Origin: Acidobacteriota bacterium
GTDB lineage: Bacteria > Acidobacteriota > UBA4820 > DSQY01
Length of the DNA stretch: 17,585 nt
Direction of reading: 5' to 3'
Assembly: GCA_021814355.1 (NCBI GenBank)
Contig: JAKAIJ010000026.1
Span: 1-17,585 of the forward strand
Shown piece after piece: positions 8,036-14,210 of this stretch. The notes under the pieces are model-generated. The model saw only the letters and a list, made by a program, of their open reading frames with translations. It was not told the origin of the DNA and did no database searches. Both the position numbers and the translations under genes were made by a program. How positions within the stretch are numbered: the stretch's first letter is position 1; each line of letters begins with the position of its first letter.

Positions 8036-9325
8036 TTACCACGCCACGCGGAGGTCCAGCCTGAACCGCCGCTCCACCGTGACGCCCGAGGCCGGGTCGT
8101 CGCGGTGGGCGTCGCGGTAGCTCGCCCGCACCGCCAGGTCGCCGAAGCGAAGGAGCGCCCTCTGTGCGGAGACGCTCCAGGCCCGCGTCTCCACGGTGCC
8201 CGGCCATCCGTCGCAGCGCTCCCGGAGTCCCTCCACCCGCGCCGACAGGACCAGGCCCCGCCACGCCTCGGGATAGTAACTCGCCTCCCCGAAGAGGCTC
8301 CGAGTCGTGTAGTGACCGACGGGGTCGGCGGCGGAGGCGCGCCAGCCGGCGCGTCCGCCCACGTAGCCCGCGGACAAATCTAGCTGGGAGAAGATCAGCC
8401 GGTTCGCGAAGAGGCCCCAGCGCTCCTCCGTCGAGTCGTAGCGGAACGGCGCGGGTGAATCCTCGCCCGCCAGGACGGGCTTCCTGCCCCGGTAGTAGAA
8501 AGCCGAGACGCCGTTGTCGTTCCCGAAGAGGTAGTCGGCCTCGAGGAACAGGTCCCGGTGGCCGGTCCCGCCGGGGCGGTTCACCGGCTCGCCCTTCTCG
8601 TCGAGCCCCAGGGTCACCTTGCCCGAAAGGCCGAAGACCCCGCGGTAGCCGGGGGTCGTCCAGGTGGCCCCTCCCGCCAGGCCCACCGGGTTCTGGTCCA
8701 GGGAGAAGGCCGCAGGGTCCGAGGCCGAGAGCGCGAGGGGAGCCCACGGGAACACCCCCCGCGGGTCGGAGCCCCGGAACCCCTCGCCCTGGAGGAGGTA
8801 CATCTTGCCGGCCTTCACGAAGAAGCTGCGATCCGCGCGCCCCCAGGTGTAGGTGAGGTCGGCGGCGCCCACCTCCCGCTCGCCCCCTTCGTAGTAGAAG
8901 ACGTACTTGGCCAGATAGGAGAATCCGGTTCCCGGGATGGGACCCGCGCTGAGGAAGGCGAGGGTGTCCAGGTCGGTCACGCTCTCGCTGGAGGCGGCGC
9001 CCGGGGCGCCGGAGGCGATGGACTCGTATTCGGCCACCCCGTACAGCGCCATGGCCGTGCGCGGTCTCCAGGGCAGCGCGGCGTCCACCTCTCTCACCCG
9101 CGGCGCGGGCTTTCCCTCGACCGGTTTCGGCGGAAGCCGGTAGCCGTTCCGCTTGAAGAGGTAGCCCATCTTGTTGAGCCTCGGGAAGATCGTGTGGCAC
9201 AGGTAGCAGTTGACCTGGTATTTCCGCGCGAACGCCGGGATGGCGTGGGCGGGCGGCTGGAGGAGCAGGAGGCCGAGGCCGGCGGCCGCGAGGGCGCCTC
9301 CGACGTGGCGGTGGGTCAGTCGCAT
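8036..9325 (-). CDS. fused monoheme cytochrome c / outer-membrane beta-barrel protein (Cyc2-like architecture)
   Basis: A 429-residue protein. A signal peptide (1-28, ending PPAHA) is followed at once by a short cytochrome segment beginning IPAFARKYQV, with one heme-binding CYLCH at 40-44, and then FPRLNKMGYLFKRNGYRLP. This order (xPxFAR, CxxCH, FPxLN, FKxxGY) is the pattern known from Cyc2, the fused cytochrome-porin of iron-oxidising bacteria, and from uncharacterised relatives. Residues from about 80 to 429 alternate polar and aromatic/hydrophobic positions (for example FSYLAKYVFYYEGG and DLFLEADYLFGN) and end in Trp, as expected for a beta-barrel inserted by BamA. Predicted role: moving electrons through the outer membrane, with heme in the barrel. 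ATG at 9325 has a strong GGAGGAGGGAG site; the frame is open 61 codons further upstream, but that part has no signal peptide and is Arg-rich. True Cyc2 or a sister family cannot be decided here. Confidence 0.82.
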   Translation of the reverse strand: MRLTHRHVGGALAAAGLGLLLLQPPAHAIPAFARKYQVNCYLCHTIFPRLNKMGYLFKRNGYRLPPKPVEGKPAPRVREVDAALPWRPRTAMALYGVAEYESIASGAPGAASSESVTDLDTLAFLSAGPIPGTGFSYLAKYVFYYEGGEREVGAADLTYTWGRADRSFFVKAGKMYLLQGEGFRGSDPRGVFPWAPLALSASDPAAFSLDQNPVGLAGGATWTTPGYRGVFGLSGKVTLGLDEKGEPVNRPGGTGHRDLFLEADYLFGNDNGVSAFYYRGRKPVLAGEDSPAPFRYDSTEERWGLFANRLIFSQLDLSAGYVGGRAGWRASAADPVGHYTTRSLFGEASYYPEAWRGLVLSARVEGLRERCDGWPGTVETRAWSVSAQRALLRFGDLAVRASYRDAHRDDPASGVTVERRFRLDLRVAW

Positions 9326-9337
9326 GATCTTCTCCCT

Positions 9338-9353
9338 CCTCCGCCGGCGGAGG
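9338..9353 (-). promoter_or_regulatory. perfect 16-bp palindrome overlapping the ribosome binding site of the cytochrome-porin gene
   Basis: CCTCCGCCGGCGGAGG is its own reverse complement. In the mRNA it can fold as a 6-bp stem with a 4-base loop, and its 3' arm (CGGAGG) forms the upstream part of the purine-rich ribosome binding region. A second purine block (AGGGAG), nearer the ATG, stays outside the stem. It could be an RNA hairpin affecting translation, a protein-binding site, or chance in a GC-rich leader. Confidence 0.4.
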
Positions 9354-9502
9354 CGAGCGGCCTCACACCAAGATGACGCCGCCCCCGGCGTCGAAGCTGA
9401 CATTTCCCATGATAACGCCGCCCGCCCCGTCCGCGTTCCCGCCGGGAAAGGGTCCGGGATGGGGCTTTTCGCGCAGCGGACGGCCGGTCCCCGATGGACG
9501 GC

Positions 9503-9530
9503 TTGCAAAAGGCCGCCGCCGCCGTAAGAT
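9503..9530 (+). promoter_or_regulatory. sigma70-type promoter for the Rrf2-family regulator
   Basis: TTGCAA (9503-9508) and TAAGAT (9525-9530) are separated by 16 bases and stand out as the A/T-rich patch of an otherwise GC-rich intergenic region. The predicted transcript start, near 9537, would leave a leader of about 20 bases before the ATG at 9559, with GGAGG inside it. Confidence 0.55.
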
Positions 9531-9545
9531 TACAACATTCATCTT
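9526..9545. promoter_or_regulatory. inverted repeat overlapping the rrf2 -10 box, candidate operator
   Basis: AAGAT (9526-9530) and ATCTT (9541-9545) are exact inverted arms with a 10-base A/T-rich spacer. They cover the -10 box and the expected transcription start of the Rrf2-family gene. Many Rrf2 proteins repress their own promoters through such A/T-rich dyads, so autoregulation is a reasonable guess; five-base arms are short. Confidence 0.35.
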
Positions 9546-9558
9546 GTTCGGAGGGGTG

Positions 9559-10005
9559 ATGCTCGCCGTCTCGCGCCACACCGACTACGCCGCCCGCATC
9601 GTGCTCCACCTCACGCTGGAGGGCGAGGGCACGCGGGTTACGGCCCAGCAGATCGCCTCCCGGCGCCTCATCCCCTCCGCCTTCATCCGCCGCATCGTAA
9701 GCCGCCTCTCCTCCGCCGGGATTCTCAAGACCGCGAGGGGAAACGGGGGCGGCGTGACGCTGGCGCGCTCCGCCGCGGACATCACCCTGCTGGACGTGGT
9801 GGACGCCATGGAGGGGGAGCTGGTGCTCAACGGGTGCACCGCGGACCCCTCGAGCTGTTCCCTCTCCGGATCGTGCCCGGTCCGTTCGGCTTGGGCGGGC
9901 GCCACGCGCGACCTGAAGCGTCGCCTGGCGGGGGCCACCTTCGCCAAACTCGCCCGGGCCGGGAGGCGTGGGCGGGTTCCCGCCCGCCCCGGAAGAGGAC
10001 GCTGA
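9559..10005 (+). CDS. Rrf2-family transcriptional regulator with putative Fe-S cysteine triad
   Basis: A 148-residue DNA-binding protein. The winged-helix part (about 1-80) contains the family features HTDYAARIVLHL at the N terminus, the recognition region around IPSAFIRRIVSRL, and the wing GNGGGVTLAR (61-70). Three cysteines, Cys93, Cys100 and Cys106 (spacing x6 and x5), match the cluster-binding region of IscR/NsrR-type members, which sense Fe-S status, nitric oxide or redox state. ATG at 9559 is preferred because the family alignment begins here and GGAGG precedes it. A GTG one codon earlier is possible, and the longer open frame back to 9373 runs through the intergenic region. The Arg/Gly-rich tail after about 130 is lineage-specific. 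Divergent placement suggests it controls the cytochrome operon at 9325-7600, itself, or both. Its signal is unknown. Confidence 0.9.
   Translation: MLAVSRHTDYAARIVLHLTLEGEGTRVTAQQIASRRLIPSAFIRRIVSRLSSAGILKTARGNGGGVTLARSAADITLLDVVDAMEGELVLNGCTADPSSCSLSGSCPVRSAWAGATRDLKRRLAGATFAKLARAGRRGRVPARPGRGR
9970..9985. other. GC hairpin at the 3' end of the rrf2-family gene
   Basis: GGGCGGG (9970-9976) and CCCGCCC (9979-9985) form a stem within the last codons of the regulator gene, 18 bases before its stop. The regulator and the histidine kinase genes converge with only 6 bases between stops, so this is the only visible hairpin that could limit colliding transcripts. There is no T-run, and it also encodes protein, so a terminator role is weakly supported. 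Confidence 0.25.
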
Positions 10006-10011
10006 CCTCCC

Positions 10012-11763
10012 TCACCCCGGCAGCGTCAGGCGAAACGCCGCCCCCGGGAGCGTCCCCTCGAACCCCTCCAGCTCGCCCCCGTGTTCGCGCGCGATCTTGC
10101 GCGCGATGGGCAGCCCGAGCCCCGTGCCGCCCGGTTTGGTCGAGCAGAACGGGGCGAAGAGCGACTCCCGGGCCGCTTGGGAGAGGCCCGCGCCGTCGTC
10201 TTCCACCACGATCTCCGCCCCGCCATCCTGGGTCGCGCGCCCCGCGAGACGAACCCGGCCGCTGTCGGGGTGGGCCTCCCGGGCCGCCTCGGCCGCGTTG
10301 CGGCCCAGGTTGAAGAGCGCCCGCCCCAGGGCCTCGGCGTCCGCCTGGAGGACGAGTTCCTCGTCCGCGGCGGTCTCTACGCGGAGCCCTGGGAAGAGCC
10401 GGCGGAGGGTCTCCGCGGTGGTCTCCAGCAGGGGCGCCGCGGCGACCGCCGTCTTCTCGGGTTTGAGCGGCCGGGCGAAGACGAGCAGGTTGTGGACCAC
10501 CTGGCCAAGGGTGTCCATCTCGCGACGGACCCCGGCTAGGCGGGCGTCGGAGCCCAGCGCGGGGTGGTCCTTCTCGAGAAGCTGGAACTGGAGGGTGAGG
10601 ACGTTCAGCCCGTTGCGCACCTCGTGGGCGACGCCGGCGGCGACCTCGCCCAGCCGCGAGAGGGACTCCCGCTCGCGCACCGTCCGGGCCATGGCGTAGA
10701 AGTCGGTCATGTCCCGCAGGACCAGGAGGACCCCGCGGCTCCGGTTCAACTGGTCGGTGAGCGGGATGGCGATGGCTTGCAGGAGCCGTCCCCGGGCGCC
10801 GGGCACCTCCTCGCGGGTGGCGAGCGCGCGCCCCTCGCGCGCCTCCCGGACCAGCGCCGAGATGGCGGGCAGCCCCCCCAGCGTCCGGCCTTCGCTCTCG
10901 CCGAGGCGGGGGACGTCCGGCAGGCCCAGGAGCTGGCGCGCGTCGGGGTGGGTGCGGGTGAGCCGCCCCTCGCCGTCGAAGAGGAGGTAGGCGGTGGCCA
11001 GGTTCGCGCAGAGCTTTTCGGCGAGCAGCCCTACGTCTTCGGCCTTCTGCCGGTTGTCGTTGTTGATCCGCTCGAGCTCCCTCGTCCTGGCCCGGAGCTC
11101 CGAGACCGTCTTGTCGAAGATCGTGAGGACGTCCTGCGGCGTCATCTCGCCGGGGGGCCGCGCCAGGAGGTCGTCGGCCTGGCGCAGGGTGGCCACCACG
11201 TCGCGGTAGGAGGTGTGCAGCCGCCAGGCCAACAGCGCCCAGAAGAGGATCAGCAGCCCCACCGCGGCCACCTCGAAGGCCACGAGCGCGGTGGTGCGGG
11301 AGCGGGCCCGTCTCAGGGCCGGGGCGTCGAAGGTAGCGAGGAAGAGCCTGCCGTCCTCCAGCCGGCAGGCGTAGACCAGGAGGTCGCCGGGCTCGGCGGA
11401 GACCTCGGTCGCCCCCATGGGGGGCTCGGCCACGCGGGGCGGCGCGAAGGGGGGGAGCGCCCAGAGGAGGTTGCTGCCGAAGCGCACCGCCACCTGCCTC
11501 GGGTAGATCTCCCCCGACGGGTCGCGCCCCGGCGCCAGCAGCGTCATGCCGTCCGGCCCGGGGTTCAGGAACCCCCGCAGGGAGAGCTCCGCGCGCGCCC
11601 TCTCGCCCATGGTCCGGGCCCTGGCGAGGGCCTCCTCCTCCTGCCCCGCGAGCCCGCGGGAGAGGGAGGCCAGATTGTAGGCCGTCAGGACCAGGAGGAG
11701 AGAACAGGTGCCCAGGAGGCTCCAGCCGAGAAAGCGGCGGACGCCCCGCACCGACGTGGTCAC
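10012..11763 (-). CDS. two-TM sensor histidine kinase with PAS-like region (NtrB/AtoS/PilS type core)
   Basis: A 583-residue inner-membrane kinase. TM1 (about 11-31), a periplasmic region (about 32-156), TM2 (about 158-180), a linker helix with coiled-coil character (about 185-245), a PAS-like segment (about 250-355, with LFDGEGRLTRTHPDARQLLG), then HisKA with the phospho-acceptor His380 in GVAHEVRNGLN. The ATPase domain shows the N box (NLGRNAAEAA, Asn489), G1 (DDGAGL, 522-527), F box (FAPF, 536-539) and G2 (GGTGLGL, 545-551), so it should be active. GTG start at 11763 overlaps the PilD stop (GTGA), with AAGGGAGG upstream; an open frame further upstream lies inside pilD. It is the last gene of the five-gene operon. 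No response regulator is in the window. PilS is suggested by context, but classical PilS has more TM segments. Confidence 0.88.
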   Translation of the reverse strand: MTTSVRGVRRFLGWSLLGTCSLLLVLTAYNLASLSRGLAGQEEEALARARTMGERARAELSLRGFLNPGPDGMTLLAPGRDPSGEIYPRQVAVRFGSNLLWALPPFAPPRVAEPPMGATEVSAEPGDLLVYACRLEDGRLFLATFDAPALRRARSRTTALVAFEVAAVGLLILFWALLAWRLHTSYRDVVATLRQADDLLARPPGEMTPQDVLTIFDKTVSELRARTRELERINNDNRQKAEDVGLLAEKLCANLATAYLLFDGEGRLTRTHPDARQLLGLPDVPRLGESEGRTLGGLPAISALVREAREGRALATREEVPGARGRLLQAIAIPLTDQLNRSRGVLLVLRDMTDFYAMARTVRERESLSRLGEVAAGVAHEVRNGLNVLTLQFQLLEKDHPALGSDARLAGVRREMDTLGQVVHNLLVFARPLKPEKTAVAAAPLLETTAETLRRLFPGLRVETAADEELVLQADAEALGRALFNLGRNAAEAAREAHPDSGRVRLAGRATQDGGAEIVVEDDGAGLSQAARESLFAPFCSTKPGGTGLGLPIARKIAREHGGELEGFEGTLPGAAFRLTLPG

Positions 11764-12542
11764 GGCGCGCCTCCCTTCGGGAAGAGTCCCAGGTACCAGC
11801 CCCACGCCGCCTCGCCGAAGAAGAGCGCGAGCAGGGCCGCCATCCCGAGGAACGTGCCGAAGGGGAGGGGCGTGGCGCGGCCACGGCGACTGAAGAGGAG
11901 CCAGCCGCCTCCGAGGAGGATTCCGATGAGGGAGCCGCCCACCAGGGTGAGCAGCGCGCCGCGCCACCCCAGGAAGGCGCCCGCCATGGCCATGAACTTC
12001 ACGTCCCCCCAGCCCATGGCCTCCACCCCGCGTAGCGCGTAGAGGCCGATCAGGAGAGCGGGAACCGCCGCTCCCAGCGCGGCGCCCGCCAGCGAATCCA
12101 CGGGGCGCGTCCAGGGAGCCACGAAACTCGCCGCAATTCCCAGGGCGATGCCGGGGTAGGTGAGCACGTCGTGCAGGAGGTGGTGCTCCAGGTCTATGAG
12201 CGCCAGGCAGAGCACCATCGTGCAGAAGACCCACGCGACGGGGGTAGCCCAGGAGATCTCCCAGCGCAGCGCGCAGGCCAGAAAGAGGCCGCCGCAGGTC
12301 GCCTCCACGAGGGGATACCGCGGCGAGATGGGCGCCCGGCAGGAGGCGCATCGGCCCCGCAGCGCGATCCAGGAGAGCAGCGGGACGTTGTGGTACCAGC
12401 GGATGGCGGTTCCGCAGCGGGGGCAGCGGGAGCCGGGGAAGACCACGGACTCCCGGCGGGGGAGCCGGTGGATGACCACGTTGGAGAAGGAGCCGACCAC
12501 GAGGCCCAACGCCGTCGAAAGGGCCAGCAGCAGGGTTACCAT
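11760..12542 (-). CDS. pilD: type IV prepilin peptidase / N-methyltransferase
   Basis: A 260-residue polytopic membrane enzyme that cleaves the leader of prepilins and pseudopilins and methylates the new N terminus. The N-terminal cytoplasmic domain has the zinc-type cysteine pairs Cys40/Cys43 (CPRC) and Cys65/Cys68 (CASC) and the family motif GSFSNVVIHRLP (17-28). The two catalytic aspartates of this aspartic protease are Asp117 in ALIDLEHH and Asp180 in GWGDVK. Several hydrophobic helices follow each. The length is normal. The ATG shares seven bases with the end of the upstream TPR-like gene (ATGGTAA), and there is no good ribosome binding site, so translation probably depends on coupling. 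Its stop overlaps the kinase start. It shares an operon with an ABC transporter, as M. xanthus pilD does; it may serve type IV pili, type II secretion, or both. Confidence 0.95.
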   Translation of the reverse strand: MVTLLLALSTALGLVVGSFSNVVIHRLPRRESVVFPGSRCPRCGTAIRWYHNVPLLSWIALRGRCASCRAPISPRYPLVEATCGGLFLACALRWEISWATPVAWVFCTMVLCLALIDLEHHLLHDVLTYPGIALGIAASFVAPWTRPVDSLAGAALGAAVPALLIGLYALRGVEAMGWGDVKFMAMAGAFLGWRGALLTLVGGSLIGILLGGGWLLFSRRGRATPLPFGTFLGMAALLALFFGEAAWGWYLGLFPKGGAP

Positions 12543-13405
12543 TGGCCGTACGCCGTCTTGAAGTCGAAGGGGGAGACGCAGGTGACCGCCCCCTTCGCGG
12601 CGTCGTAGGCGTAGGGCTTCCCGGCGGGGTCGAGCGGCAGCCGGGCGAGGAGGCCCTCCTTCACGACGGTCTGAAGCGCCCCGGGGTTGTGGCCGTGGCG
12701 CTCGACGTATTTTTTCACCGCGGCCTCCAGGTCGCGCTGGTCCATGCGCACCTTCAGGTCCCAGAGGTGACGCAGGGCGGTGCCCCGGTAGTAGTTCGCC
12801 TCCTTGGTCTGGAGGTCCCGGTTGTCGTCGTAGATGGCCTTCCAGTAGGCCGCCGCGGACTCCAGGTTTCCCGTGGCCCCGAGGGCCTGGGCCAGGAGCT
12901 TGCGGAAGATGGGCCGTTCGGGCGAGCGCTCGGCGGCGATGCTGAAGTACCGGACCGCCCGCGCGTTGTTCTTCTCGGAAAAGAAGGCGTAGGTCCCCGC
13001 GTCGAAGGCGAGGATGCTGTCGTCGGGTATCTGGCGGATGCCCTTGTCCTCGAAGCGGTAGACGAGGTCGTACCGGTTTCCGATGAAGGCGAACAGGGCG
13101 CTGATGACGTAGGCCTCGCGGTTGCGCGGGTCCAGGTCCGTGACGACCTCGAAGGTCCGCTCGAGATAGGTATAGCGGACCTCGCGGCCGTAGTAGTCGT
13201 AGTAGAGCAGCGACCAGATGAAGATGAGGTCGGCCCAGAAGCTGTGGTAGCCGAGGCTTAGAATCTTCATGTTTCCGCTGGAGGGAATGTAGTAGGAGCG
13301 GAACTCGTCGGGGTAGGTCTGGGTCAAGGCGAAGAGGGAACGGTGGAGCGGGACGACCGCCGCGAAGAGCCCCGCGATGAGCAGAAGGGCCAGCGCGCGG
13401 CGCAC
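12536..13405 (-). CDS. membrane-anchored TPR-like protein of the ABC/PilD operon
   Basis: A 289-residue protein with an N-terminal hydrophobic segment (about 4-20) that is a signal anchor or signal peptide, so the rest is probably periplasmic. The remaining sequence is helical with tandem hairpins of TPR type: FEVVTDLDPRNREAYVISAL (about 85-104), AVRYFSIAAERSPERPIFRK (about 150-169) and a third pair around LESAAAYWKAIYDD. The segment between the anchor and the first repeat is rich in aromatics (SFWADLIFIWSLLYYDYYG). No enzyme motif is seen. GTG at 13405 is chosen because it gives a full hydrophobic segment; it starts four bases after the permease stop. Operon position suggests it works with the ABC transporter, in the place where M. 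xanthus has PilG; similarity to PilG could not be tested. Confidence 0.75.
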   Translation of the reverse strand: MRRALALLLIAGLFAAVVPLHRSLFALTQTYPDEFRSYYIPSSGNMKILSLGYHSFWADLIFIWSLLYYDYYGREVRYTYLERTFEVVTDLDPRNREAYVISALFAFIGNRYDLVYRFEDKGIRQIPDDSILAFDAGTYAFFSEKNNARAVRYFSIAAERSPERPIFRKLLAQALGATGNLESAAAYWKAIYDDNRDLQTKEANYYRGTALRHLWDLKVRMDQRDLEAAVKKYVERHGHNPGALQTVVKEGLLARLPLDPAGKPYAYDAAKGAVTCVSPFDFKTAYGQW

Positions 13406-13409
13406 GGCC

Positions 13410-14210
13410 TCACACCAGGTCCCGGCGCGAGAAGGCTAGGCAGGCGGCCGTCAGCAGCAGCGCCACGTAGGCCGCCGCGTAGAGCAGCGCCCGCGTCGCG
13501 AACCCGCTGGCGAGCGGGATGTCGTACGCAATGAGATTGGTGACGTTCAGAACGTTGAGATCGGGCAGGAGGTGGAAGAGCCACCCGGCGGCGCTCTTGG
13601 CCGCGGGGCTGCCGAGGCGCGGCGCCAGGCTCTCGAGGAAGGCCGAACTGGTGTGACCGACGAGGTAGAAGGCCAGCGTGCAGATGGCGCTCACCACGGG
13701 GGAGGTGACCGAGGAGAAGAAGAGCGCGATGGCGGTGAGAACGGCGAGCTCGAGGTAGATGAAGGCCCCCGCGACGAAAAGGGCCCACGTGAATCCGCCA
13801 AACAGCAGGAGGAGGAGGCTCAGCAGCGCCAGCATGGCGGCGAGGTTCACGAGGAGCACCGCCATGAGCCCCAGGTAGCGGCCCAGGATGAAGTGGGCCC
13901 GCCCGAGGGGCTTGCTCAGCACGTTGTAGATGGTCTTCTTCTCCACCTCGGTGTAGACCAGCCCGATGCCCACGAAGATGGCGGTCATGACCGTGATGAA
14001 GGAGGTGATGGTGAGGCCGAGGTCAATGATGATCTTGGCGCGGGAGCCGATGGTGAGCAGGCTCATCACCGCCGAGAAGAGGAGCATGGCCACCGCGAAG
14101 GCCATGAGGATGTAGAAGATCCGGCTGCGGACCGCCTCCCGGAAGGTGTTGGCGGCCAGCGCCCGGACCTGCATCCAGGCGAGTCCGGCGGGGCCGGCCC
14201 GGCCGCTCAT
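13410..14210 (-). CDS. ABC-2 type transporter permease
   Basis: A 266-residue membrane protein with about six hydrophobic helices: roughly 30-50, 60-82, 108-130, 136-160, 165-185 and 240-260. The N terminus has the cytoplasmic amphipathic start typical of ABC-2 permeases (LAANTFREAVRSRIFY), and the loop YTEVEKKTIYNVLSKPLGR after the second helix pair is a common feature of this family. ATG at 14210 overlaps the ATPase stop as ATGA, and the longer open frame upstream is an out-of-frame shadow of the ATPase. It pairs with the preceding ATPase to make a complete transporter (probably a dimer of each). The substrate is unknown; the neighbouring pilD suggests a pilus-related role like PilI of M. 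xanthus. Confidence 0.88.
   Translation of the reverse strand: MSGRAGPAGLAWMQVRALAANTFREAVRSRIFYILMAFAVAMLLFSAVMSLLTIGSRAKIIIDLGLTITSFITVMTAIFVGIGLVYTEVEKKTIYNVLSKPLGRAHFILGRYLGLMAVLLVNLAAMLALLSLLLLLFGGFTWALFVAGAFIYLELAVLTAIALFFSSVTSPVVSAICTLAFYLVGHTSSAFLESLAPRLGSPAAKSAAGWLFHLLPDLNVLNVTNLIAYDIPLASGFATRALLYAAAYVALLLTAACLAFSRRDLV

Noticed and set aside
9326..9508. 61-codon N-terminal extension of the cytochrome-porin
   Set aside because: It has no signal peptide, is Arg/Ala/Ser-rich, and would bury the true signal peptide. The ATG at 9325 has a strong ribosome binding site.
9373..9558. 62-codon N-terminal extension of the Rrf2-family regulator
   Set aside because: It runs through the promoter region and is absent from the family; the Rrf2 fold begins at the ATG at 9559.
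10564..12042. 492-codon plus-strand frame opposite the kinase and pilD, and a 412-codon one at 16267-17505 opposite pilT
   Set aside because: Complement shadows of well-supported genes with low-complexity Gly/Glu/Arg/Pro sequence.
11764..12351. N-terminal extension of the histidine kinase reaching into pilD
   Set aside because: It is the out-of-frame shadow of prepilin peptidase; the GTG at 11763 has a good ribosome binding site and gives a natural first TM segment.
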